Shown in pieces: positions 1-8,320 of a stretch of DNA of 63,997 bases. The notes beneath the pieces were generated by a model. That model was not told the origin of the DNA and did not search any database. It saw only the letters and a list, made by a program, of their open reading frames with translations. How positions within the stretch are numbered: position 1 is the first letter of the stretch; each line of letters opens with the position of its first letter. A program made the translations under genes and the position numbers. The DNA is from Xanthomarina maritima (GTDB lineage Bacteria > Bacteroidota > Bacteroidia > Flavobacteriales > Flavobacteriaceae): the NCBI RefSeq assembly GCF_008084905.1, contig NZ_VSFC01000033.1, positions 1 through 63,997 on the forward strand. The letters are read 5' to 3'.

Positions 1-1007
1 TCCAATCCGTTGTATTGAATTTCCGTGTTGCCTGCATAAATGTTTGGATTGGTATCATCGCAATCACCTTCGTTCTCCGTTTGACCATCGCCATCATCAT
101 CTATATCTAAAGGATTAATAGTATCTGGTGTGGTTGGATTACAGTCGTCGTCAATACCATTGTTTGGTATTTCGGTTACGTCTGGGTTGACATTTGGATT
201 TGAATCGTCACAATCTTCAATTTGTAAAAAGCCATCACGATCTAAATCATCATCAAGTGAACCAGGATTGCAATCGTCATCCAATCCGTTGTATTGAATT
301 TCGGTTGCATCTGGGTTGACATTTGGATCTGTGTCATCACAATCTGGAGTAGGGTTACTAATATTATAGATAAAATAATTTTCAGCAGGTTGGAAACAAG
401 TTTGAATTCCAGAACCTTCCAAAGGAAAGCCATCATTGTCTTCGTCCAAAAACCAAAGAGGTCGCTGAACAATAGCTGGGTCTGCATCGTCTATTAAACC
501 GTTACAATTGTTATCATAACCATCGCAGTATTCATTTCCAAATGGAATGTCATTGGCATTATTATCATTACAGTCTATATCTGCAGCAAATCCATCATTA
601 TCTTCATCGATATCTGAACATTCAGAAATACCCCAATTACCTGCAAATCTTTTACAATAATAACCTGGTTCACTATACTCCCAATAAAATTTATACAAAT
701 GACCATTAATTAATGTAATAACTGAATCTGCTGTATAATATTCAATTGATTCATAAGTTCCAGTAATAGAATGGCTTGTACTTGATCCAACTGTAATATC
801 TTCAATTATAAAGTTTAGTGAGAATGGTAAGTCTGATACAAATTGAAATAAATAGATAACGGAGCCACTATTACAATTTACAGGGTCGCTTATTTCATAT
901 GATAAACCAAAACTATATCCTGGTTGATTCGGAATTACACAATTTTGTGCTATAGCAATTTTTATAAAAAAAGTACTAAATAGTAATGTGAAGAATAATT
1001 TTTTCAT
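1..1007 (-). CDS. Secreted protein with acidic DCDD metal-binding repeats (partial)
   Basis: The reading frame opens at an ATG at 1007 and runs off the left edge with no stop, so only the N-terminal ~335 residues are visible. It starts with a signal peptide (MKKLFFTLLFSTFFIKIAIAQ), then a ~110-residue region of unknown fold. From about residue 135 it has repeats built around DxDxDG and DCDDxNPNVNPxxTEI...NGxDDDCN. This is the putative metal-binding (MopE-like, thrombospondin type 3-like) repeat common in large Bacteroidetes surface proteins, and the repeats are also visible as ~100 bp imperfect DNA repeats. Such proteins usually end in a T9SS sorting domain, which would lie outside the window. 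Secretion and calcium binding are inferred from the family; the specific role is unknown. Confidence 0.8.
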   Translation of the reverse strand, partial: MKKLFFTLLFSTFFIKIAIAQNCVIPNQPGYSFGLSYEISDPVNCNSGSVIYLFQFVSDLPFSLNFIIEDITVGSSTSHSITGTYESIEYYTADSVITLINGHLYKFYWEYSEPGYYCKRFAGNWGISECSDIDEDNDGFAADIDCNDNNANDIPFGNEYCDGYDNNCNGLIDDADPAIVQRPLWFLDEDNDGFPLEGSGIQTCFQPAENYFIYNISNPTPDCDDTDPNVNPDATEIQYNGLDDDCNPGSLDDDLDRDGFLQIEDCDDSNPNVNPDVTEIPNNGIDDDCNPTTPDTINPLDIDDDGDGQTENEGDCDDTNPNIYAGNTEIQYNGL

Positions 1008-1044
1008 GATACATTGTATTTTGTGATTAATAGTATTTTATATT

Positions 1045-1491
1045 TTATTGACGTGTCCATTCTTGGTAATTGCCAGCGCCACCAGCATCTACTGATATCA
1101 AGATGACATTTTCAGACTCAAAATCTAGTGTGGCACTATAATAATTATAGTCACTTCCTAACTCGGAATGCGTGAAATCACTAATATCACTAGGTAAGAT
1201 ATTCATCCACTTAACATCATCAACCTCGAAACCAGAATCTATTGGGTCTACAATTACTCCATCATTATCAGTCACTTCTATTACCATACCAATGTTTCCT
1301 GTATGATTACCTCCAGTTCGAAGCCATGTACCCTGTATATCTGCAATGGTATAGGTTACTTCATTATTATTATTGTTGTTATTACTATTGTTATTTTGAT
1401 AGGGATCTAACAATGGACTGTCTTCAGAACATGAAAATAATGTAATGAGCACGATACATATAGCATGAATAAATTTTGGTTTTGTTTTCAT
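1045..1491 (-). CDS. Small lipoprotein of unknown function
   Basis: A 148-residue protein with a lipoprotein signal (hydrophobic stretch then LITLFSCSED, Cys at about residue 21), so it is probably anchored in a membrane. After the Cys comes a low-complexity asparagine run (residues about 34-44) that acts as a linker. The rest, starting VTYTIADIQGTWLRTGGN, resembles the beta-rich lipocalin-like domain of small Bacteroidetes lipoproteins ('I.GtW...g'), but I do not recognise a precise family. It sits 37 bp upstream of the secreted repeat protein on the same strand and could be co-transcribed with it. No catalytic motif is visible. Confidence 0.7.
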   Translation of the reverse strand: MKTKPKFIHAICIVLITLFSCSEDSPLLDPYQNNNSNNNNNNNEVTYTIADIQGTWLRTGGNHTGNIGMVIEVTDNDGVIVDPIDSGFEVDDVKWMNILPSDISDFTHSELGSDYNYYSATLDFESENVILISVDAGGAGNYQEWTRQ

Positions 1492-1661
1492 AATGATGTT
1501 TTTGATGATTAGATTTTCTGACTTTATTAATCTCTTTTAATACAATCTTTAGTGTACTTAAAAACAAAAGGTTAACATCATTCCTGAATTTTTAGTAATT
1601 TTCTTACTTTTAAATAACTTTTTTCAATTATTGGTTAACCTTTTACTTTTTTATTAACTAA

Positions 1662-2228
1662 ATGAATAGACATACTGAAGAGCTTTTTACCAAAATTAGA
1701 CAGGGTGACAGTAAAGTATTAGAAGCTATTTATGTAGATAATAGGTTAGCTTTTCTCAATTTTGGATTAAAATATAATTTGAATGAAGAGGCTCTATTGG
1801 ATATTTATCAAGACGCCATTATTGCATTTGTTGAAAATGTGACCAATGGCAAAATAATAGCTTTAAACAGTTCAGTTAAAACTTATTTGTTTTCAATAGG
1901 AAAGTATATGATTTTCAAAAAACTGAAAAAGGAAAGTAAATTAGAGACATTAGACCTTGATGATAAAAGATTAGAGTTGTCAATAAAATTAATTGATAAT
2001 ATTAATGACGAAACTGATAATGAACGCAATAAGCTCATTGAACATTGTTTAGATAAACTCGGTCATCAATGCCAAGCAGTGCTTAAGCTTTTCTATTATA
2101 ACGGTTTAACTTTGGAAGAAATACAGCAGCATCTGGACTATAGTAATTACAATACCATAAAAAGTCAAAAATCACGTTGTCTCAAAAATTTAAAAGAATT
2201 GATTAATGATCATTTAAAAAATGAATAA
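1662..2228 (+). CDS. Sigma-70 family RNA polymerase sigma factor (ECF-like)
   Basis: A 188-residue protein with the two-domain layout of ECF sigma factors. Region 2 lies at about residues 8-85 (LDIYQDAIIAFVENV is region 2.2/2.3-like). Region 4 lies at about 125-180 (CLDKLGHQCQAVLKLFYYNGLTLEEIQQHL, then YNTIKSQKSRCLKNL as the recognition helix). The stop overlaps the start of the next gene by 8 bp, so the pair is translationally coupled. The partner is a single-pass membrane protein with TPR-like repeats, which is the position an anti-sigma or sensor usually takes. The convergent CHAT protease-like gene beyond it belongs to a layout seen repeatedly in Bacteroidetes. The target promoters are unknown. 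Confidence 0.85.
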   Translation: MNRHTEELFTKIRQGDSKVLEAIYVDNRLAFLNFGLKYNLNEEALLDIYQDAIIAFVENVTNGKIIALNSSVKTYLFSIGKYMIFKKLKKESKLETLDLDDKRLELSIKLIDNINDETDNERNKLIEHCLDKLGHQCQAVLKLFYYNGLTLEEIQQHLDYSNYNTIKSQKSRCLKNLKELINDHLKNE

Positions 2229-2931
2229 GGAAGAATTAATAGCGAAATATATTCGGAATGAATTATCTGAATCCGAAATAAAAGAGATTGAAGAATTACT
2301 AGATTCCGATACTCATTTTAAAGAGCAGTTTGAATTTGAAACGCAAATTCAAAAAGCAATTTATAGGCGTGAACATGATAAAAATAAACAATTTTTAAAA
2401 AATATAGAAAGTAAGGTTTCTTCTAAAAACTCAAAAGCTAATTGGTTTTTAATTGCTGCTTCAATTATACTGTTGGCTTCTTTAGGCTTTTATTGGAAAC
2501 AGTACACTACAAGCCCTGAAAGGCTTTTTTCAAATTACTACTCAAAAGCCAGTAACACATCACACCCAATTGTCAGACACAATTCGGATACTGATAAATT
2601 GACCAAAGCCTTTATAGCTTATGAAAGTGAAGCTTATAACAAAGCGCAATCTCTTTTTGCTGAAGTTTATAAACTTTTAAATAATTCAGAGTTGTTATTT
2701 TATGAAGCTATTTGTTATATGGAAATGGATGAGACACAACTAGCTATAGAGACCTTTAACAAGCATCAAACTTTTCAAGATAAATTAGCTGGAAAAAGTC
2801 AATGGTATTTATCTCTCGCTTATTTAAAATCTAATAAAAAAAATAAGGCCGAAAATCTTTTGAAAGAGATTAGTTCTTCTACCTCTAATTATAATTACGA
2901 CAAAGCAAAGGATTTACTTTCTAAACTTTGA
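2221..2931 (+). CDS. Single-pass membrane protein with TPR-like repeats, possible anti-sigma partner
   Basis: A 236-residue protein. Residues 1-70 are charged and cytoplasmic-looking (EELIAKYIRNELSESEIKEIEELLDSD is the helical N-terminus typical of sigma-associated membrane proteins in this phylum). One transmembrane segment follows at about 76-93 (WFLIAASIILLASLGFYW). The C-terminal ~130 residues form helical TPR-like repeats (AFIAYESEAYNKAQSLFAEVYKLL; AIETFNKHQTFQDKLAGKSQWYLSLAYLKSNKKNKAENLL). It overlaps the upstream sigma gene by 8 bp. Its last 18 bp overlap the end of the convergent TPR-CHAT gene. A role in holding or sensing for the sigma factor is inferred from position and topology only. 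Confidence 0.65.
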   Translation: MNKEELIAKYIRNELSESEIKEIEELLDSDTHFKEQFEFETQIQKAIYRREHDKNKQFLKNIESKVSSKNSKANWFLIAASIILLASLGFYWKQYTTSPERLFSNYYSKASNTSHPIVRHNSDTDKLTKAFIAYESEAYNKAQSLFAEVYKLLNNSELLFYEAICYMEMDETQLAIETFNKHQTFQDKLAGKSQWYLSLAYLKSNKKNKAENLLKEISSSTSNYNYDKAKDLLSKL

Positions 2932-5931
2932 TTTCTTATAATAGACCAAAGCCATTGCTGGAAATACAAGTATTAAGAACCATAAGAGTTTATAATCTCT
3001 TTGTGGCTTAAACGGTTTAGTATTCCCAGAAATCACAAATCCTGACCAATAGTAAGGATGTTTTAGTTCTTCATCAATATTGGAATTCAGATAATCTTTC
3101 TTTGCTAATTTTAAAGCTAAATCTTTTGGCTTGCCATCATTCAAGTATTTATAAAACAAAGTCATAAGCGTAGCTGTGGCTTTATCATCAACTTTCCAAA
3201 GACTCATAACCGTACTTGGAACTCCTGCATAGGTAAAAGCTTTAGATATACTCTGTACACCCTCTCCATTAATAAAACGTCCATTTCCTGTATCACAGGC
3301 ACTCAAAACTGCTAAATCTGCCTTAAGAGCAGTATTATATAATGACCCAATTAATAAACCGCTCTCGGCAAAATTCAATACCGATAATTCCGGAGTATCT
3401 ATGTCTATGGTAGTATGTATCCCAAAATGCAAGACATTGTGTGATCGCAGATGTTCTAATAAATCATTTTGGTTTTTAATGTAGTAATCTGTTGCATGGA
3501 CATTTTCTTTAATACCATTGATTTCTCTATCCAGTTCTGGAAGAAACCCTTTCTGGTTGAAATTATTTTTGTTTTGTGCTACAAAAATTCCGACATCTAG
3601 GTTTTTGATACTACTTTGAGCCTTTGTTTGTTCTAAATAAATTTTAAGACTATTTGAATAAGATAACACATTCTTTGAATTGAAATAATCTGGCAGCAAC
3701 ACTTCAAAAGGTAATAAATTGAGTAATCCAGAATGGATAATTACAACATGTTCCAAGTCTGTCTTTATAATCGGATTAGCCAATTTTTTTAATAAATCTG
3801 GTATTAATAGCTCGGAATTGAAAGTGGAAATGGCGTCTACAAAATTTTTAATCTCTTTTGTAAAGTTGTCACCATTGTGTATTTTTTGTAAGTCTATTAG
3901 CTTGTTGGTAATAGTAAAAACATATAAATCTTCTTGAACAAGTATATATTTCACGACTGCTTCATTATATTGAAGCAGTTTTTTTAAGTCTTGTATATTA
4001 AAATCATTACTAGAAGACTTGGCATATTGAATGAAATTATCATGGATAAACTTTTGATGTTTTCGTAATTGATTATTTAAATCGGTTAAATGAAGCTTTA
4101 AAGTATCGGTATTTTCAATCTGTGATTGTTTCTCTTCATAGATACGCTCTTGATAATAATTGACAAGAGACTTCAACTTTTCTTCTTCTAACAACAAGCT
4201 ATCTGGAACATTAATTTTTGCTTGATTACCATATAAGAATTTAGACCATTCCAGCTTGGAACTATTGTTCTCTATAGCTTCAACAGTTGTTTCCAATAAT
4301 TGTGTAGATGGTTTTAATAAGGCGCATTTGAGTAAGCCTTCTTGAATCAATGTAAAGCTTTGATACAATTTGTCATTAAAGGCGTCTCCTTTGTAAATAC
4401 GGTCAAAGAAATTTGAAGACAACTTAAAAAGATTAATGGCTACCGTTAAAAACGCATCATTATTGGACACATTATACCAGTCCAAATATTGGTTAGCTAC
4501 TTCAAGAATATTGTTGAGAATTTCGAAAGTATAAAACTCATTTAAATCACTAATTTCCAAACTAGCCAGATTGGATGAAGAATTTTGATTTTTTAACAAA
4601 GATGCAAAAGCAGTTTTAAACTGAATTTCTAATTGATCTTGAGTTAATGATTCTTTTAACAAGAATGATTTTTTAAACAATAAATTTAACTTGTCGTGCT
4701 TTGTTAACTCTTCGTTCTTTAGAATTGTTTCCATTAGCTCCAAAGCCTTTTCCTTCTTATTGTGGGCGACATACAAATCAAATAATTCAATTTGGTATTG
4801 TAGTGGATTTATGAAATAGACCTCTTTATATGTTTCTAGTAATAGCAAAGCATCAACAATTAGTTTCTCTGCTGTTTTAAATTCTATACTCGGAAGTTTT
4901 GCTTCAGTTAAATTCAAATTAGCTTTGCTTTCTATATTCCATCGATACTTGTCGAGCGAATCTTTTAAAATTTCTTGGGTTTCGTCAATAAATTGCTTGG
5001 CTTTATCATAATCCTTGTGCTTTAAATACAGTTTTATGTAGCTCTCATTCATTAAAACCCGTTCTCTTTTGACTAAAGTAATTTTTTCAGTCTTTTTACG
5101 AGAATTAGCAACAGAATCAAAAAGTTCTTCTTTTTTGTATAAATAACTTTCTGCCAATTCTTGGTTACCATAGTTTAAATGCCAATTTGTCAATTCCCCG
5201 TAAATGGTGAATTTTTGAAAAAAAGCGTCCTCTTCATTATAAATATTTGCCCAATAATTCTCTGACTCCTCCAATAATTTAAATTCCTCGTTTTTTAATC
5301 CTAACTTTCTGTAATTATTAATTATCCTATGATTATTAAGGTAAACGTCCTTCAAATTTTTAGGATGAAATTCTTTATAAAGCTTGAATGAGCGTTCATA
5401 ATACTCATTGGATTTTTCAGGGTTATCCAATTTATTATTTATAAACCCTAAATCGTCTAATACATATAGAATCTCAATTTTATATTCAGGAAAAGTATCT
5501 CGTAGAACTTCGTAATTCTTTTTTGCCTCAATTAATGCCTCTTGCCACTGTCCAGTATAACCATATTGATGATAAATTCTATTTAAAATTAAATGCCTAA
5601 AGAACAGTTTTCTGTCATCCTGCGATATAATATTTTCTACCAAACGATAAGCCTCTTTAGATTTTTCAAGACCTTCCAATATATTCTTTCTTCCGCCTCT
5701 TGTTTCTAAAATGCACGATTTCGTGTAAAGCCATTTAGCTTTTAAATATGTTTTATAGTTTGCAGAATGATCCGGTTCATCCAATGCTAATTTCCTAAAC
5801 TTTATAGATTCATCATACTCACCAATATTGTCCAGAGAATCAGCAATTGAAGTATTGATAGTAATGATGCTTTCTTGAGAAAGCCCAAAAAAAGGCAAAA
5901 AACAAAAAAACAATACCCTTAAGTAATTCAT
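2914..5931 (-). CDS. TPR-CHAT protease-like protein
   Basis: A 1005-residue protein: signal peptide (MNYLRVLFFCFLPFFGLSQ), a long helical TPR array (about residues 20-620), a C-terminal CHAT caspase-like domain (about 680-960) and a final hydrophobic segment (LLWFLILVFPAMALVYY, about 980-997). The caspase-clan dyad is visible as VLHFGIHTT (His839 the likely base) and LSACDTGNG (Cys879 the nucleophile). The following GVPSTVMSLWKVDD and HPYYWSGFVISG blocks are typical of CHAT. The predicted topology puts the protease domain outside the cytoplasm with a C-terminal anchor. It converges on the sigma/TPR-membrane pair, overlapping it by 18 bp, so the three could form one signalling locus in which CHAT cleavage is the trigger; that link is an inference. 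Confidence 0.85.
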   Translation of the reverse strand: MNYLRVLFFCFLPFFGLSQESIITINTSIADSLDNIGEYDESIKFRKLALDEPDHSANYKTYLKAKWLYTKSCILETRGGRKNILEGLEKSKEAYRLVENIISQDDRKLFFRHLILNRIYHQYGYTGQWQEALIEAKKNYEVLRDTFPEYKIEILYVLDDLGFINNKLDNPEKSNEYYERSFKLYKEFHPKNLKDVYLNNHRIINNYRKLGLKNEEFKLLEESENYWANIYNEEDAFFQKFTIYGELTNWHLNYGNQELAESYLYKKEELFDSVANSRKKTEKITLVKRERVLMNESYIKLYLKHKDYDKAKQFIDETQEILKDSLDKYRWNIESKANLNLTEAKLPSIEFKTAEKLIVDALLLLETYKEVYFINPLQYQIELFDLYVAHNKKEKALELMETILKNEELTKHDKLNLLFKKSFLLKESLTQDQLEIQFKTAFASLLKNQNSSSNLASLEISDLNEFYTFEILNNILEVANQYLDWYNVSNNDAFLTVAINLFKLSSNFFDRIYKGDAFNDKLYQSFTLIQEGLLKCALLKPSTQLLETTVEAIENNSSKLEWSKFLYGNQAKINVPDSLLLEEEKLKSLVNYYQERIYEEKQSQIENTDTLKLHLTDLNNQLRKHQKFIHDNFIQYAKSSSNDFNIQDLKKLLQYNEAVVKYILVQEDLYVFTITNKLIDLQKIHNGDNFTKEIKNFVDAISTFNSELLIPDLLKKLANPIIKTDLEHVVIIHSGLLNLLPFEVLLPDYFNSKNVLSYSNSLKIYLEQTKAQSSIKNLDVGIFVAQNKNNFNQKGFLPELDREINGIKENVHATDYYIKNQNDLLEHLRSHNVLHFGIHTTIDIDTPELSVLNFAESGLLIGSLYNTALKADLAVLSACDTGNGRFINGEGVQSISKAFTYAGVPSTVMSLWKVDDKATATLMTLFYKYLNDGKPKDLALKLAKKDYLNSNIDEELKHPYYWSGFVISGNTKPFKPQRDYKLLWFLILVFPAMALVYYKKSKFRK

Positions 5932-5980
5932 TAGTAGTTGGTTCGTTACTTAAAGTTATAAAAAAGATTTGATAACTTAA

Positions 5981-7174
5981 TTACAAAACAGACGTAATTG
6001 CTTTTACCATTTTATTGGCACGTTTTATTACCTCTTCTTCAGTCCAAGATAATTTAATTAAGCATGAAATATTACGGCCAATGTAATGGTCTGATTGCTC
6101 AAAAGTCTGAGACTTGACATATTCCAATCCTTCTTTGACTTCTGTAGAAAGTGGATATAGGGTTTTAAGTGTTTTGAGGTGCTCCCACTTTCTAATGTAA
6201 TGCCAATTGTTGTCATAGTAGTTCCAACAGGCATCAATACTATTTTCTTTAAAAGCCTGAATGACCTTTCTAGAGGTTTCTAAATCGGGTAAAAAGAAAC
6301 TTAAAAAAGAATAGCTTTCTTCGCCACCTTCAGGAACGGTTCTGAAAGTCACTTCTGGAATTTGAGATAAGGCCTCTCTAATTATTGTATAGTTTTTCTT
6401 TTGTATAGCAACAAATTCGTCCAAACGTCTTAATTGTGCCAAACCAACAGCAGCATGCAACTCAGATATCCTAAAATTATAGCCTAAAAACGGATGGGTT
6501 TCAGCTCCTCTATCATTGCCTTTATGGTCATGACCATGGTCTGAATAATGATCGGCATGCTTGTAATATGTTTCATTGTTCGTTAATACTGCTCCACCTT
6601 CGCCAGCAGTTATAATTTTAACAAAATCTAAAGACAAACAGCCTAAATCGCCAATACTGCCTAAAGGTTTTCCTTTATAAGTAGCTCCAGTTGCTTGTGA
6701 AGAATCTTCAATTAATATTAAATTATGCTTTCTACAAATAGCTTGCAAAGCCTCTAAATTTGCCATGCTTCCACACATATGAACTGGCATAACAGCCTTA
6801 GTTTTTGATGTTATAGCATTTTCAACTGCTTTTGGACAAAGTGTTAGAGTGTCGTCTATATCCACTAAAACCGGAATGGCTCCAAGCATCATAATGGCTT
6901 CAAAACTGGCTACAAAGGTAAATGTTGGCATAATAACCTCATCTCCTGCTCCAATTCCTGCACTAACCATAGCCACAGAAACAGCTGCTGTTCCACTAGA
7001 AACCAATTGTGCGTGTTTTACTTGAAGTTGATTTTCTAATTCGGTTTCCAATGCTTTGGCTTTCCAATGGCCTTTTCTCATACCATCAAATCCATAACGC
7101 ATCAAGACACCATTATCTAAAACATCGTTTAATTCTTTTCGCTCTTTATCACCAAATAATTCAAATCCTGGCAT
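5981..7174 (-). CDS. DegT/DnrJ/EryC1/StrS-family PLP aminotransferase
   Basis: A 397-residue fold-type I PLP enzyme of the sugar-aminotransferase family. Visible landmarks are the phosphate-binding SSGTAAVSVAM (about 59-69), GDEVIMPTFTFVAS (77-90), the cofactor-ring Asp in LILIEDSSQATGA (D157) and the Schiff-base Lys in LDFVKIITAGEGGAV (K186). Family members transaminate keto-sugars or aminate related substrates for antibiotic, LPS or capsule sugars. No other sugar-nucleotide gene is nearby, so the substrate is open. It lies 4 bp downstream of the nitroreductase gene on the same strand, so the two are probably co-transcribed. The length matches the family. Confidence 0.85.
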   Translation of the reverse strand: MPGFELFGDKERKELNDVLDNGVLMRYGFDGMRKGHWKAKALETELENQLQVKHAQLVSSGTAAVSVAMVSAGIGAGDEVIMPTFTFVASFEAIMMLGAIPVLVDIDDTLTLCPKAVENAITSKTKAVMPVHMCGSMANLEALQAICRKHNLILIEDSSQATGATYKGKPLGSIGDLGCLSLDFVKIITAGEGGAVLTNNETYYKHADHYSDHGHDHKGNDRGAETHPFLGYNFRISELHAAVGLAQLRRLDEFVAIQKKNYTIIREALSQIPEVTFRTVPEGGEESYSFLSFFLPDLETSRKVIQAFKENSIDACWNYYDNNWHYIRKWEHLKTLKTLYPLSTEVKEGLEYVKSQTFEQSDHYIGRNISCLIKLSWTEEEVIKRANKMVKAITSVL

Positions 7175-7178
7175 ATTC

Positions 7179-7820
7179 TTATTTTTTTAATTCTATAACA
7201 CTTTCAGTAACCGTTTTTCTTACTTTTTTAAAATCTGCAAATATATCATCTTCAGCTCTGTACCCTATTGGTAAAAGTAACACAGATTTTAATCCATGTT
7301 TATTTAAATTAAGAATTTCGTTATAAGCTTCTGGATCAAAACCTTCCATAGGACAAGAATCTATACCCTCTAAAGCACAAACGGTTAATATATTTCCCAT
7401 AGCTAAGTAGGCTTGTTTGGTAGCCCAATCTTCAATTTCTTTTAATGGTTTGCTTTCAAAATCGGAAATTAAAAAATCTTGAAATGGTTTTAAAATCGTT
7501 TTGGATGTATTTCGAATCGTATGTACTCTATTAAAATATTCCAAAACAAATTCTTCATCAATACTTGTTTCAATACAAAATACCAAAATATGCGATGCTT
7601 GAGCAATTTGAACTTGATTCATTGTATGCTTGACCAAGTCTAATTGTAGTTCTTTATTTTTTAAAACAACCAATTTTATAGGTTGTAACCCATAAGAAGT
7701 AGCTGTTAAGTTAAAGGCTTGGTATAAAACATTTAACTTATCTTCAGATATTATCATAGATGAATTAAATGATTTAGTAGCATATCGCCATAGTAATTTT
7801 TGTATAATACCCATATTCAT
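7179..7820 (-). CDS. Nitroreductase-family NAD(P)H-dependent FMN oxidoreductase
   Basis: About 213 residues of the NfsB-like nitroreductase fold. The start is WRYATKSFN, the typical FMN-binding opening, followed by ATSYGLQPIKLVVL, the central WATKQAYLAMGNILTVCALEGIDSCPMEGFD (the CPMEGF block of NfsB-type enzymes) and the C-terminal SVLLLPIGYR. Such enzymes reduce nitroaromatics or quinones using FMN. An upstream in-frame start at 7865 would extend it by 15 residues but overlaps a good promoter (TTG-N17-TACTTTTG), so I chose the ATG at 7820; an ATG at 7814 (MGIIQKLL) is equally possible. The aminotransferase gene follows after 4 bp. Confidence 0.85.
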   Translation of the reverse strand: MNMGIIQKLLWRYATKSFNSSMIISEDKLNVLYQAFNLTATSYGLQPIKLVVLKNKELQLDLVKHTMNQVQIAQASHILVFCIETSIDEEFVLEYFNRVHTIRNTSKTILKPFQDFLISDFESKPLKEIEDWATKQAYLAMGNILTVCALEGIDSCPMEGFDPEAYNEILNLNKHGLKSVLLLPIGYRAEDDIFADFKKVRKTVTESVIELKK

Positions 7821-7837
7821 TTTAGTAATCAGAACGA

Positions 7838-7865
7838 CAAAAGTAATACTTGCAATTTGTTTCAA
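7838..7865 (-). promoter_or_regulatory. Bacteroidetes-type promoter for the nitroreductase-aminotransferase pair
   Basis: On the minus strand TTG (7865-7863), 17 nt, then TACTTTTG (7845-7838). This matches the Bacteroidetes primary-sigma consensus TTG-N17-23-TAnnTTTG exactly. It lies 18 bp before the ATG at 7820 and decides that start. Confidence 0.6.
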
Positions 7866-7995
7866 CTAACAGATAATCAAAATATTCATGGATGCTTAAA
7901 AATTCTTTAGAAATTTTCAGTTTATTTATTTGAAAGAATCAAAAAAGGATACTATATTTGCACCCGCAATTAGGAATACCTAATGAGACAATCAA

Positions 7996-8080
7996 GGAGA
8001 AATGGCAGAGTGGTCGAATGCGGCAGTCTTGAAAACTGTTGAGGGTCACACCTCCGGGGGTTCGAATCCCTCTTTCTCCG
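7996..8080 (+). tRNA. tRNA-Ser(TGA)
   Basis: An 85 nt class II tRNA. The acceptor stem is GGAGAAA/TTTCTCC with discriminator G. The anticodon loop CTTGAAA carries TGA. There is a long variable arm, and the T loop is TTCGAAT. No CCA is encoded. The gene is intact, and a tyrosine recombinase gene starts 240 bp downstream, so its 3' end is the likely attachment site of the island. Confidence 0.95.
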
Positions 8081-8081
8081 C
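8069..8081 (+). other. Putative attL core at the tRNA-Ser 3' end
   Basis: CCTCTTTCTCCGC at the 3' end of the tRNA matches CCTCTTTCTACGC at 49616-49628 in 12 of 13 positions, in the same orientation. Both lie beside GAACCGA-type repeats that could be integrase arm sites. The match is short, so this is a candidate only. Confidence 0.4.
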
Positions 8082-8103
8082 TAGGAATTCACCAAATTCC
8101 ACC

Positions 8104-8137
8104 AAAACCCGATAAACACTATGTTTATCGGGTTTTT
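8104..8137 (+). terminator. Rho-independent terminator after tRNA-Ser
   Basis: Perfect hairpin AAAACCCGATAAAC / GTTTATCGGGTTTT with a 5 nt loop, followed by a T run. It ends transcription of the tRNA before the island. Confidence 0.85.
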
Positions 8138-8190
8138 ACTTTTTATACTTTATCATAAAATAACATCTGACAACAATTAAAAGGTCCCCT

Positions 8191-8320
8191 ATTCGGTTCC
8201 CTATTGAAAAAATTCAAAGAGTGAACCGAATTTCACCAAACCCCTATAAATACTATGATTAACAGTTGTTTATTTTTATTAAATTACCTATATTTATAAG
8301 TAATTAATAGAGTGAACCGA
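8191..8320. repeat. GAACCGA repeats near the integrase (candidate arm sites)
   Basis: ATTCGGTTC (8191-8199) and GTGAACCGAAT (8221-8231) form an inverted pair. A third copy, GTGAACCGA, lies at 8312-8320 and ends on the A of the integrase start codon. The same word occurs at the far end of the island (ATTCGGTTCAC, 49544-49554). Repeats at both ends of an element, next to int, are the usual pattern for recombinase arm binding; this is an inference. Confidence 0.45.
8266..8296 (+). promoter_or_regulatory. Probable integrase promoter
   Basis: TTG (8266-8268), a 20 nt spacer, then TATATTTA (8289-8296). This differs from the TAnnTTTG consensus only at the last base. The integrase ATG follows 24 bp later, and a GTGAACCGA repeat overlaps that start, so the integrase could repress itself. 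Confidence 0.4.

Noticed and set aside
1-360. Regular ~100 bp DNA repeats that might suggest a CRISPR-like or tandem repeat array
   Set aside because: They are in frame and encode DCDDxNPN repeats of a secreted protein, with no spacer logic.
7820-7865. Longer nitroreductase start at 7865
   Set aside because: It would overlap an exact TTG-N17-TACTTTTG promoter, and the family begins near 7814-7820.
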